Below are positions 1 to 7,873 of a stretch of DNA of 64,000 nt, one piece after another. The stretch is taken from contig JACKBQ010000002.1 of NCBI GenBank assembly GCA_020634455.1, positions 1,116,001 to 1,180,000 of the forward strand. Direction: 5' to 3'. This DNA comes from Ardenticatenaceae bacterium (GTDB taxonomy: Bacteria; Chloroflexota; Anaerolineae; Promineifilales; Promineifilaceae). The translations under genes were made by a program, and so were the position numbers. Each line of letters begins with the position of its first letter. Positions within the stretch are counted from its first letter, which is position 1. Under the pieces are notes generated by a model. That model was not told the origin of the DNA. It ran no database searches and was given only the letters and a program-made list of their open reading frames with translations.

Positions 1-2080
1 CTAATTCAACCGGCTGGCCATCCAGCAATGCCGTAAGCGTGACGTTTTTGCCAAGGCCGCGCAAGTGCAGCCGGTAGCGGCGGTTGGCGGGAATGTGGCT
101 GGCGTCGCCGCTGGCGGGGTGGATGGTGACGGTTAGTTGGTTATCCTGCCAATCTTGGCTGAACTGGGTAGTGGCGTAACGGCCGTTTTGGTAGCCCAGC
201 GTTTCGCCATCATCTTCGTACAGGGTGAATGTGCCGGAATCCCCGGCAAAGCAGTGCAGATCGATCGTTTCCGGGTTGGCGATGCCGCCCCAGCCGACTT
301 TGGGGCCGAGGGGCACAATTGCCCCGGCTTTGGCGAAAAGGGGAATGTCGCGCAGACGGCCGTATTGCACCTGCCAGCTATCCCCCGCAAACTGTTCCCC
401 GCTGAAAACGTGGTGCCACGTGCCCGGCGGCAGCCAGATTACCTGGCGGCTGAGCTGCGTGTCAGGGTCAGCAGGGGTGGTGTAGGGTGCGGCGATAAGA
501 TCGGGGCCGAAGGTGTACTGCTGCGGGCAAAGGTACGCCTCGTCGCGGGTGGGGTGGTCATGGTACATCGGCCGAATGGGTGACTGGTGTTGGGTGGCGT
601 TGCGCCAGGAGAGGCTGTACAGGTAGGGGATGAGGGCATGGCGCAGCTGCATGGCGTCGCGGGTGACGTGCAATACTTCGGCATTGTGCCCCCAGGGACG
701 GCGGTCGTGGTATTTAATTTTGGTGCTGTGCAGCCGGAAAATCGGGCTGAAGACGCCGTACTGCACCCAGCGGGCGTACAGTTCTGGCTCTTCCAGGCCA
801 AACATGTGCCCGCCAATGTCGTGGCTCCACCAGCTGTAGCCGACGTTGGCGGCGGTGGCGGTGAAGTACGGTTGAAAGTTGAGGCTGTCCCAATCCACGT
901 GGGTATCGCCGGAGAAGCCGATGGGGTAGCGATGGTTGCCCAGGCCGCCCCAACGCGAGAAGACGAACGGCCGTTTCTCTCCCGCGCGGCTCAAATCGTA
1001 AAAATGCAAATGGTTGAGCCACCAAAGCGGGTCCAGCCCCGGCAGGCTGCTCAGTTCGCCCTGCTGCCAATCCATCCACCAAAAATCAATGCCGTCGGCC
1101 TCTTGCGGATGGTGCAGCAGTTCAAAATAGGCGTTGGCAAAGTCTGGACTGGCGATGTTAAAGGGGATGAATTCGCCGTCGGCTGGTTGGCCGAGCCGTT
1201 GGGCTATCGCTTCATACTGCGCCTCATGCGGGCCGACGCCGTCGGCGGGATGCAGGTTAAGCGCGGTTTTGAGTCCCTGTTCGTGCAGCCAGCGGATGAA
1301 GGCGGGCGGGTCGGGGAAGCGGTCGCGGTGCCAGGTGTAGCCCGTCCAGCCCGCCAGGTGCCAATCAATGTCCACAATGCAGACGGAGAGCGGGATGTCG
1401 TGGGCGCGGAAGTCGCACATGAGCTGGGTGAGCTCCTCCTGGGTGTATTCCCAGTAGCGGCTCCACCAGTTGCCCAGCGCCCAGCGGGGCAGGAGGGGCA
1501 CGTGGCCAGTCAGGGCGAAGTAGTCACGCAGGCAGGCGGCGTAATCGGGGCCGTAGCCAAAAAAGTAGAGGTCGAGGGCGTCGGGGTTGGAGCGCGGCTC
1601 CAGCCAGCCATCGTCATTAAAAATGAGCGTCTTGGAATCATCTACCAGCGCCCAGCCGCTGCGGGAGAGCAGCCCTTGTTCCAAGGGGGTGCTGCCGCTG
1701 GCTTCGTCCAGGGTGCGGTAGGTGCCCAGCAGGTTCTGCGGGTTTTTGTCACCAAACTGCCAGACGGTGCCGCTGGCTTTGAGGCTGATTTGCAGGCTCT
1801 TGGCGGTGAACTTTTTGCCAATCTGGTAAGTTAATTGGAGATGCTCGGTTTCGATTTGGAGACGGCCGTTTTCCACCCCTTGCTCAAATTCAGGCACGGG
1901 CTGGTTGCGGTACCAGAATGGTTGGCTGGGGGCGTCTTGGAAACGGCCGTTTTCGTCATACTCCAGCCGAATCAGGCGCGAGGTAAACACAGTAAACCGG
2001 GCCGATCCGGCCACGACGACGGCCGCCGGGTTGGCGATGGGGTCGCAATCTAGTTGAAAATGGGAAGGAATTTGGGTCAT
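1..2080 (-). CDS. Glycoside hydrolase family 31 (alpha-glucosidase/alpha-xylosidase type), 3' end beyond window
   Basis: Hydrolyses alpha-linked sugars by the retaining GH31 mechanism; the exact substrate cannot be read from sequence. Reading from the ATG at 2080 gives at least 693 codons with no stop before the left edge, so the C-terminal end is missing. The family core is clear: the nucleophile motif WWMDWQQGE (Asp about residue 337), a FSRWGGLGNHRYPIGFSGD stretch with the likely acid/base Asp about residue 392, and the SHDIGGH signature just after. An N-terminal beta-sandwich precedes the barrel. No signal peptide is visible, so a cytoplasmic enzyme is likely. It is divergent from the neighbouring secreted protein gene. 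A long open frame on the opposite strand (587-1834) is an antisense shadow of this gene. Confidence 0.9.
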   Translation of the reverse strand, partial: MTQIPSHFQLDCDPIANPAAVVVAGSARFTVFTSRLIRLEYDENGRFQDAPSQPFWYRNQPVPEFEQGVENGRLQIETEHLQLTYQIGKKFTAKSLQISLKASGTVWQFGDKNPQNLLGTYRTLDEASGSTPLEQGLLSRSGWALVDDSKTLIFNDDGWLEPRSNPDALDLYFFGYGPDYAACLRDYFALTGHVPLLPRWALGNWWSRYWEYTQEELTQLMCDFRAHDIPLSVCIVDIDWHLAGWTGYTWHRDRFPDPPAFIRWLHEQGLKTALNLHPADGVGPHEAQYEAIAQRLGQPADGEFIPFNIASPDFANAYFELLHHPQEADGIDFWWMDWQQGELSSLPGLDPLWWLNHLHFYDLSRAGEKRPFVFSRWGGLGNHRYPIGFSGDTHVDWDSLNFQPYFTATAANVGYSWWSHDIGGHMFGLEEPELYARWVQYGVFSPIFRLHSTKIKYHDRRPWGHNAEVLHVTRDAMQLRHALIPYLYSLSWRNATQHQSPIRPMYHDHPTRDEAYLCPQQYTFGPDLIAAPYTTPADPDTQLSRQVIWLPPGTWHHVFSGEQFAGDSWQVQYGRLRDIPLFAKAGAIVPLGPKVGWGGIANPETIDLHCFAGDSGTFTLYEDDGETLGYQNGRYATTQFSQDWQDNQLTVTIHPASGDASHIPANRRYRLHLRGLGKNVTLTALLDGQPVEL

Positions 2081-2224
2081 CCACTGCTCCTTGTGTGTGA
2101 TGTGAGTATTGTAGCGGATTTGTAGTGAGATTGTGCACTGGGGATGGGATGCGTTGATGATAGAATACGGCCGTTCTAATTTGAGTAAAAACCTCGTGTT
2201 TGTCCTTAAAAATAGGAGTTGAAA

Positions 2225-3589
2225 ATGAAAAACCAATCTGCTTTGCCCAAAATTATCTATCTGATTTTGCCGTTAGTTGTTGCACTTGGGTTGTTATCAG
2301 CGATGCACGCCCAGATTATACGAGCAGTGCCTAATGCGCCTGGAGATTTGGATACTTCGTTTGGCGTTAATGGCGTTGTCATTGAAGATGTTGGCGGTTT
2401 TGATGTAGGGCGGGGCTTAGCGCTGCGCTCGGATAACAAGATTTGGGTGATTGCAGACTCTTTCAATGGTAGTTTTACGGCCGTTCAAAGCTATTTGCTT
2501 TTATACAATTCGGATGGAACACTCAACACTGCGTTTGGGACAAACGGGGTTGCTTCAATTACACCTATCAACCCTGCAGCCAGAGATGGGGTTCTGGAAA
2601 TTGCTTTACAGCCTGATGGTAAGGTTGTTGTGGCTGGTTCTGTAGATACCAATGGCAATAAAGATTTTGCCGTTTTCCGCTTTACAGCCGAGGGTTTGCT
2701 AGATAGCTCATTTGGTGTAGGCGGTGTTATTACCACGCCAGTTAGTGCCTCAGATTATGATGAAGCTGCAGGTTTGGTGATTCAATCAGATGGCAAAATT
2801 GTGGCAGCTGGTAATGTAGGTATCAATGATTTTGCTCTGGTTCGTTATGAAAAAGATGGCTCGCTGGATACCGCCTTTGGCGTTGGTGGTATTGTTACGA
2901 CAGACTTTCCCATAGGTGTTTCGAGTGGGGAAGATCGGGCATATGATGTAATCGAGCAATTTGATGGCAAGATTGTAGCGGTTGGGTATTCATCTGGTCG
3001 TTTTGGTGTAGCCCGCTACACAGCAAGCGGGGCGTTGGATAGCTCATTTGGTAATAGTGGCATCATAAGTACGGTTGTTGGCTCAGACCCTTTTTTAGCA
3101 GCTAATGCTGTGGCGCAGCAGGCAGACGGCAAGTTGCTGGTGTCAGGCACTGGTTATAATGATGTTGACGGCCATTACGCTTGGACTTTGGTTCGATACA
3201 ATTCGGATGGGAGCCTGGACACTGATTTTGGGACAGACGGTATCATTAAGACTGATTTCGGGGGCAACTCTACGAGCAATTACATGCAGCTCTTGCCTAA
3301 CGGCAAGATTGTTCTTGTTGGTGATGGCAATGATGGTTCTAACGGATTGGGGGTTTCTATCGTTCAATACAATCAAGACGGCTCTTTGGACACGTCTTTT
3401 GGAACAGGCGGGGTAGTTCATACTTCTTCTGGGACAAGAGCTACCAGAGTTATTGTTCAGCCGGATGGCCAGCTTCTTGTGCTCGGTTATGCTACAACTT
3501 CGACTGCACCTGAGGATATTTTCCTGGCTAGATACGAAGGTATTAATTTTGGTAACAAGATTTACTTGCCTTTTGTGGTTAAACCTTGA
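2225..3589 (+). CDS. Secreted delta-60 repeat (DUF5122-like) beta-propeller protein
   Basis: The function is unknown; repeats of this kind form beta-propeller-like folds in exported proteins. A signal peptide is seen at residues 1-35 (KIIYLILPLVVALGLLSAMHA). It is followed by about seven copies of a repeat whose hallmark is DGSLDTSFGxGGVV, alternating with PDGKIVVAG-type strands. The C-terminus ends in NKIYLPFVVKP, a short hydrophobic tail of a kind I recognise from secreted Chloroflexota proteins. I chose the ATG at 2225 because AGGAG (2214-2218) lies six bases upstream; an in-frame TTG at 2219 is too close to it. The gene is poor in the ACGGCCGT octamer (one copy inside). A perfect hairpin terminator follows at 3603-3643. 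Confidence 0.82.
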   Translation: MKNQSALPKIIYLILPLVVALGLLSAMHAQIIRAVPNAPGDLDTSFGVNGVVIEDVGGFDVGRGLALRSDNKIWVIADSFNGSFTAVQSYLLLYNSDGTLNTAFGTNGVASITPINPAARDGVLEIALQPDGKVVVAGSVDTNGNKDFAVFRFTAEGLLDSSFGVGGVITTPVSASDYDEAAGLVIQSDGKIVAAGNVGINDFALVRYEKDGSLDTAFGVGGIVTTDFPIGVSSGEDRAYDVIEQFDGKIVAVGYSSGRFGVARYTASGALDSSFGNSGIISTVVGSDPFLAANAVAQQADGKLLVSGTGYNDVDGHYAWTLVRYNSDGSLDTDFGTDGIIKTDFGGNSTSNYMQLLPNGKIVLVGDGNDGSNGLGVSIVQYNQDGSLDTSFGTGGVVHTSSGTRATRVIVQPDGQLLVLGYATTSTAPEDIFLARYEGINFGNKIYLPFVVKP

Positions 3590-3602
3590 TGCCTAATTGG
3601 AG

Positions 3603-3643
3603 AAACGGCCGTATCCCTGTAACTTTTTGGGATACGGCCGTTT
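3603..3643. terminator. Bidirectional terminator built from two ACGGCCGT copies
   Basis: A perfect 15-bp inverted repeat (3603-3617 and 3629-3643) with an 11-base loop sits between two converging genes. Each arm carries one ACGGCCGT octamer, and a T-rich stretch follows on the plus strand, with A residues upstream for the minus strand. Confidence 0.8.
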
Positions 3644-3649
3644 TGTTGT

Positions 3650-4735
3650 TTACGGTTCGCCCAGCGCTTGCAAAAACCATGCATCCAGGAACCAGCCGTT
3701 GTTATTGTTCACCAGTCGGCTGCGGAAAGCGCCGCCGACGCGCACCTGACTTTCGGCTTCCACCGTGAAGTCGTAGGTGAGCGTGGCGCGGGTGCCCGGT
3801 TGCGGCGCTACCCAGCCCGTGCCGCCATCGTTGACGATGATGCGGGCCTCGGAGGAAAGTGGGTGTGTAGCCCAAATTTTGTTGCCGCCGTCGTACTCAG
3901 CTACGATGTCTGGGAAGAAATTGATTGTGAGGCGGTACTGCCCTGGGGGCAGCGTCACATCGGTGAAGATGGCAAAGTTGGTGGGAGCGCCACCTTTGAA
4001 TGCTTTGATTGTTTTCTGCCCGTCAAAAATGAACAGGGCGCGTTCCGAAGAGGGGATGTCGCTGCTGGGCACTACGCGGATTTCTGGCCGCAAAAATGTG
4101 CCGCCAGAGCCGTCTGCCAGATTGTTTGGTCCTTCATCCACGGCCATTAGCCAGCCGTTGGGAATTTGCCACTCAGAGACACCCTGGAAGAAGTACCAAT
4201 CTTCTTCAAAGGAAGGGTTGGGCAGCAGATTCGGGCCGACGGGGACGAGTTCGGCCGTTTCTGTTTCGGTTGGCGCAGCGGTGGCTTCCGGGTTGGCGGG
4301 TTGGGGAATGATGGCCACAATTTCACCATTCCAGCCAGGAATGATGAGCTCTTGCCCAACATTTAAAAAGGAAGCAGAGGTGAGGTTGTTTGCCGCTAAA
4401 ATTTCTGCGGCGGGCACGCCGGTTTTGGCAGCGATGAATGACATATTGTCGCCGCTTTGCACGGTGTAGGTGGCGTTTTGCGGTGTGGGGGTTGGGGGAA
4501 CGGCCGTTGCCTCCACAATTGGTTCTTCAGTTGGGGCCACCACTACCTCGACCAGCCGGGTAACTTCGACTGGCACTTCCACCGTGGTGGTTTCTGTTAC
4601 GATGCGCGTTACTTCCACCGGCACCTCAATCTGTTCCGTGACCACCCGCGTGATTTCTACCGTAGCGGGGGTTGCGTTACAGGCAATCAGCAGGGTGAGA
4701 GCCAGTAACAGTAAGAAAAAAAAGATGCGCTTCAT
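3650..4735 (-). CDS. LysM-domain lipoprotein
   Basis: This is probably an envelope protein binding peptidoglycan or another glycan. The N-terminus MKRIFFFLLLLALTLLIAC is a lipoprotein signal with Cys at about residue 19. It is followed by a spacer of repeated VTRxVTE/EVPVEVTR units (residues 25-68), a Pro/Thr linker, and a LysM domain at about 88-133 (YTVQSGDNMSFIAAKTGVPAAEILAANN). The remaining 190 residues (NLLPNPSFEEDWYFFQG...) look like a carbohydrate-binding beta-sandwich, which is inferred from the opening phrase only. The only Shine-Dalgarno-like sequence (GGAG) is rather far upstream, so translation initiation may be weak. It converges with the propeller gene and diverges from the MarR operon. 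Confidence 0.8.
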   Translation of the reverse strand: MKRIFFFLLLLALTLLIACNATPATVEITRVVTEQIEVPVEVTRIVTETTTVEVPVEVTRLVEVVVAPTEEPIVEATAVPPTPTPQNATYTVQSGDNMSFIAAKTGVPAAEILAANNLTSASFLNVGQELIIPGWNGEIVAIIPQPANPEATAAPTETETAELVPVGPNLLPNPSFEEDWYFFQGVSEWQIPNGWLMAVDEGPNNLADGSGGTFLRPEIRVVPSSDIPSSERALFIFDGQKTIKAFKGGAPTNFAIFTDVTLPPGQYRLTINFFPDIVAEYDGGNKIWATHPLSSEARIIVNDGGTGWVAPQPGTRATLTYDFTVEAESQVRVGGAFRSRLVNNNNGWFLDAWFLQALGEP

Positions 4736-4842
4736 AGTTTGTTTTTAGAAACTCCTTGACTCTTATTCTGATTTGGCCAGCAATTTTACTGACCCAAACG
4801 GCCAATTCTATCAGGAATTGCCAAAAACAAGTAAGTTTTCAA

Positions 4843-4875
4843 AGACCTCAGAGGTTTGTCAAACCTCTGAAGTCT
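4843..4875. repeat. Inverted repeat in divergent promoter region
   Basis: The arms 4843-4857 and 4861-4875 pair over 15 bp with one mismatch around a 3-base loop (core CAGAGGTTT/AAACCTCTG). It lies just upstream of the MarR promoter and could be an operator or a dispersed hairpin; related AACCTCC/GGAGGTT arms occur in the leader at 40225-40275. Confidence 0.5.
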
Positions 4876-4894
4876 GCATGGCTGGTTTTGGTGC

Positions 4895-4922
4895 TTGACA
4901 GAATAGTTCGGCGTAGTACAAT
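4895..4922 (+). promoter_or_regulatory. Promoter of the MarR-ABC operon
   Basis: A consensus -35 TTGACA (4895-4900) and a -10 TACAAT (4917-4922) are separated by 16 bases, about 75 bases before the MarR start codon. An AGAAT/ATTCT inverted pair flanks the -10 spacer region and could take part in MarR binding, which is inference. Confidence 0.7.
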
Positions 4923-4999
4923 TCTGCTCGGTAATAATTTGTTCGCGGCAGCGCTGCTTCCTTGTTGGAGTGCAGGCTGTCATTTTTTGTGGGAACAGA

Positions 5000-5551
5000 A
5001 TGGCACAAAAAACATTTCTGCACGATAAGGAAAAGCGGCAAAAGTGGATGGCGTTTATCCAAAACTTCCATCCCGATATTGATCCACAAACGATTCGTTT
5101 GATGGACGAACTAGGCTTTGTTTCGCGCTCGATTTACCATTTGCGCGAGCAAAGCATTGATGAGGCGGGGCTTTCGTTTGCCCAGTATGGGGTGCTGATG
5201 CACCTCTTTTTTGCAGAGCATATGGGCGGGCACGGTGAGCTGAACCCATCGGAAATTAGCGAACGCCAGGGCGTGAGCCGTAACACCATGAGCTCATTTA
5301 TCCGCAATTTGGAGGATGAAGAATTGGTGGAGCGTCGCCTGGACCCCGACGACCGCCGACGTTTTAATATTAGTTTGACAGACAACGGCCGTAATCTTGT
5401 AAACACCTACATGCACGATCATCTAGACACGGTGGAATATTGTTTCAGCGCCCTTTCACCAGAAGAGCGAGACACTTTGTTCAGCCTGCTGCAAAAGTTG
5501 GGCGAACATGTAACGGCCGTTCGTCAAGAAACGGTAATCAGTGAACGGTAA
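5000..5551 (+). CDS. MarR-family transcriptional regulator
   Basis: A winged-helix repressor-type regulator, probably controlling the ABC exporter that follows. It is about 183 residues. The central part ELNPSEISERQGVSRNTMSSFIRNLEDEELVERRLDPDDRRRFN shows the MarR recognition helix and the wing with its D-x-R-D/R-R signature, followed by LTDNGR and a C-terminal dimerisation helix. I prefer the ATG at 5000; an in-frame ATG at 4970 would add ten residues without a better binding site. The exporter genes follow after 78 bases. A MarR gene heading a drug-exporter operon is a familiar arrangement, and ligand-relieved autorepression is likely. Confidence 0.85.
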   Translation: MAQKTFLHDKEKRQKWMAFIQNFHPDIDPQTIRLMDELGFVSRSIYHLREQSIDEAGLSFAQYGVLMHLFFAEHMGGHGELNPSEISERQGVSRNTMSSFIRNLEDEELVERRLDPDDRRRFNISLTDNGRNLVNTYMHDHLDTVEYCFSALSPEERDTLFSLLQKLGEHVTAVRQETVISER

Positions 5552-5616
5552 TTGTCACCTATGGGCGGTGACGGCTTACCGATTACCGACCACAGATTAC
5601 CGCTAACCGGAATTTA
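5546..5616. repeat. Dispersed repeat, ACCGATTACCG family
   Basis: A short intergenic palindrome-rich segment made of GAACGGTAAT and ACCGATTACCG units. Sister copies lie at 16617-16687, 25188-25261 (inside menE), 44265-44340 and 56491-56552. Confidence 0.6.
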
Positions 5617-5629
5617 GGAGACAACAACT

Positions 5630-7873
5630 ATGTTACGAATAAGAAGGTACTTGAACCCGTACATGTTCATGTTTACGGTTTCTGTCATCTTGTTGTTCAT
5701 CCAGGCCAATTTGGACCTGGCCTTGCCCGACTATCTTTCTCGGATTGTAAACACGGGCATTCAACAAAGCGGCGTAGAAAGCGCCGTTCCAGAGGCGATG
5801 CGCCAGGAAACGCTGAACCATCTGGCCCTCTTTTTAAGCGATGAAGATGAAACGGCCGTACGCAACGCCTACACCCTCATCGAGCCAAACACGCTGGCAT
5901 CAGAGCAGTACGTAGAAACGTATCCGCTGCTGCAAGAAGTGGCGATTTATGTGCGCCAAGACCTCACGGATGAGGAAATTGACGCGCTCAAAGCACCCAT
6001 CTCTCAGGCGCTGCTGGTGGTTTCCAGTTTGCAGCGAGCAATGGATGATCCGGAAGCGGCGGCTCAAATGGGCGGGGGTGGTGCGTTTAATTTATCGCAA
6101 CTGCCACCGGGCACCGACCTGTTTGCCCTTATCGGCAACTTGCCTGCCGCGCAGCGCAGCCAGATTGCAGACACTATCAATGAGCAGTTTTCTGCTTTAG
6201 GCGAGTCAATGGTGGAGCAAACGGCCGTTGTTCAGGTAAAAGCCGAATACGAAGCGCTGGGCCTGGACGTGGCCAGCCTGCAAAGTAGCTACATTTTGCG
6301 CATTGGGGCGCTCATGCTGGGCATCACCCTGCTGTCTGCTGCTGCTACCATCACAGTGGGTTACCTGTCTGCCAAAATTGCCGCCGGCATTGGCCGTGAC
6401 CTGCGCAGCGACATCTTCCGCAAGGTAGAAAGCTTCTCCAGCGCAGAGTTTGAAAAATTTCCCACGGCGTCACTCATTACCCGCTCCACCAACGACATCA
6501 CCCAATTGCAAATGGTGACGATGTTCATGGTTCGCCTTGTGTTTTATGCACCGATTATGGGCATTGGCGGCACAATTCGGGCCATTGGCAAAGGCTCCTC
6601 CATGTGGTGGACCATTGCTGTAGCCGTGATTGTGCTGGTGGGGGTGATCGCCGTCATCGTTTCTATTGCTATGCCTCGCTTTCAGGTTGTGCAAAAGCTC
6701 ATTGACCGCATCAACTTGGTGGCTCGTGAAAATTTGTCTGGCATGATGGTGATTCGCGCCTTTAACATGCAGGGCTTTGAAGAGAAGCGGTTCGACAAGG
6801 CCAATTTGGACCTGACAGACAACACGCTGTTTATAGCCCGAATTACGGCCGTAATGATGCCGGTCATGATGTTCATTCTTAACGTTTTGTCCGTGCTGAT
6901 CATCTGGGTTGGGGCGCAGCAGGTGGCCGATGCCAACATGCAGGTGGGCGATGTGATGGCCTTTTTACAGTACGCCATGCAGATTGTCTTCTCCTTCCTG
7001 ATGCTTTCCATGCTGTTCATCATTTTGCCTCGCGCCCAGGTTTCGGCCGAGCGCATTGCCGATGTGCTGGAAACAGAGCCAATCATCACTGACCCGGCCA
7101 ATCCGCATCAGTTGAACGGCTCATTCACCGGCACGGTGGAGTTCCGCAACGTCTCCTTCCGCTACCCTGGCGCAGATACGGATGTGCTGAAGGACATCAG
7201 TTTTGTAGCCAGGCCGGGTGAAACAACAGCATTCATCGGCTCCACTGGTTCTGGCAAGTCCACAGTGGTGAATCTCATTCCGCGCTTTTTTGATGTGACG
7301 GAGGGGCAGATTTTGCTGGATGGCGTGGACATTCGCGAGGTGACACAGCACGATTTGCGCGAGAAGATTGGCTATGTGCCGCAGAAGGGGGTGCTGTTCT
7401 CTGGCACCATCGAGAGTAACCTGCGTTACGCGGATGAGTTGGCGAGCATGGAAGATTTGCAAACGGCCGTTACCATTGCTCAGGCCGCCGAATTTGTGGA
7501 TAGCAAACCAGAAGGGCTCACAACTGAAATCGCTCAGGGAGGCACAAACGTCTCTGGTGGGCAGCGTCAGCGGCTTTCCATTGCGCGTGCCCTGGTGCGT
7601 AAGCCACCCATCTACATTTTCGACGACTCATTTTCGGCTTTGGACTTCAAGACAGATGCTGCATTGCGCCGCGCTCTGTACCAAACCACCCACGATAGCA
7701 CCATTTTAATTGTGACCCAGCGCGTTTCAACGGTGAAAAATGCGGAACAAATTGTTGTGCTGGATCGAGGTTGCATTGTGGGCAAAGGCACCCACGAAGA
7801 GCTAATGGAAAGCTGCGAAACCTACCAGGAAATTGCCCTGTCGCAGCTCAGTATGGAGGAACTTTCATCATGA
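5630..7873 (+). CDS. ABC exporter subunit A (permease-ATPase) with long extracytoplasmic insert
   Basis: Half of a heterodimeric type IV ABC exporter, fused membrane and ATPase domains, 747 residues. TM1 (about 12-30) is followed by an unusually long segment (about 40-215) before TM2, probably outside the membrane, which accounts for the length above the usual 580-620. The ATPase has Walker A GSTGSGKST (about 537-545), an intact VSGGQ signature (about 641-646), a Walker B ending FDD (D665, D666) with Asp where catalytic Glu normally stands, and Gln697 in place of the switch His. It therefore supplies the degenerate ATP site typical of asymmetric exporters. The stop overlaps the partner start by four bases (ATGA), indicating translational coupling. 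Confidence 0.9.
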   Translation: MLRIRRYLNPYMFMFTVSVILLFIQANLDLALPDYLSRIVNTGIQQSGVESAVPEAMRQETLNHLALFLSDEDETAVRNAYTLIEPNTLASEQYVETYPLLQEVAIYVRQDLTDEEIDALKAPISQALLVVSSLQRAMDDPEAAAQMGGGGAFNLSQLPPGTDLFALIGNLPAAQRSQIADTINEQFSALGESMVEQTAVVQVKAEYEALGLDVASLQSSYILRIGALMLGITLLSAAATITVGYLSAKIAAGIGRDLRSDIFRKVESFSSAEFEKFPTASLITRSTNDITQLQMVTMFMVRLVFYAPIMGIGGTIRAIGKGSSMWWTIAVAVIVLVGVIAVIVSIAMPRFQVVQKLIDRINLVARENLSGMMVIRAFNMQGFEEKRFDKANLDLTDNTLFIARITAVMMPVMMFILNVLSVLIIWVGAQQVADANMQVGDVMAFLQYAMQIVFSFLMLSMLFIILPRAQVSAERIADVLETEPIITDPANPHQLNGSFTGTVEFRNVSFRYPGADTDVLKDISFVARPGETTAFIGSTGSGKSTVVNLIPRFFDVTEGQILLDGVDIREVTQHDLREKIGYVPQKGVLFSGTIESNLRYADELASMEDLQTAVTIAQAAEFVDSKPEGLTTEIAQGGTNVSGGQRQRLSIARALVRKPPIYIFDDSFSALDFKTDAALRRALYQTTHDSTILIVTQRVSTVKNAEQIVVLDRGCIVGKGTHEELMESCETYQEIALSQLSMEELSS

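Noticed and set aside
587..1834. A 415-codon open frame on the plus strand
   Set aside because: It is antisense to the GH31 gene, whose catalytic motifs are clear. Its translation resembles no protein and is a by-product of codon composition.
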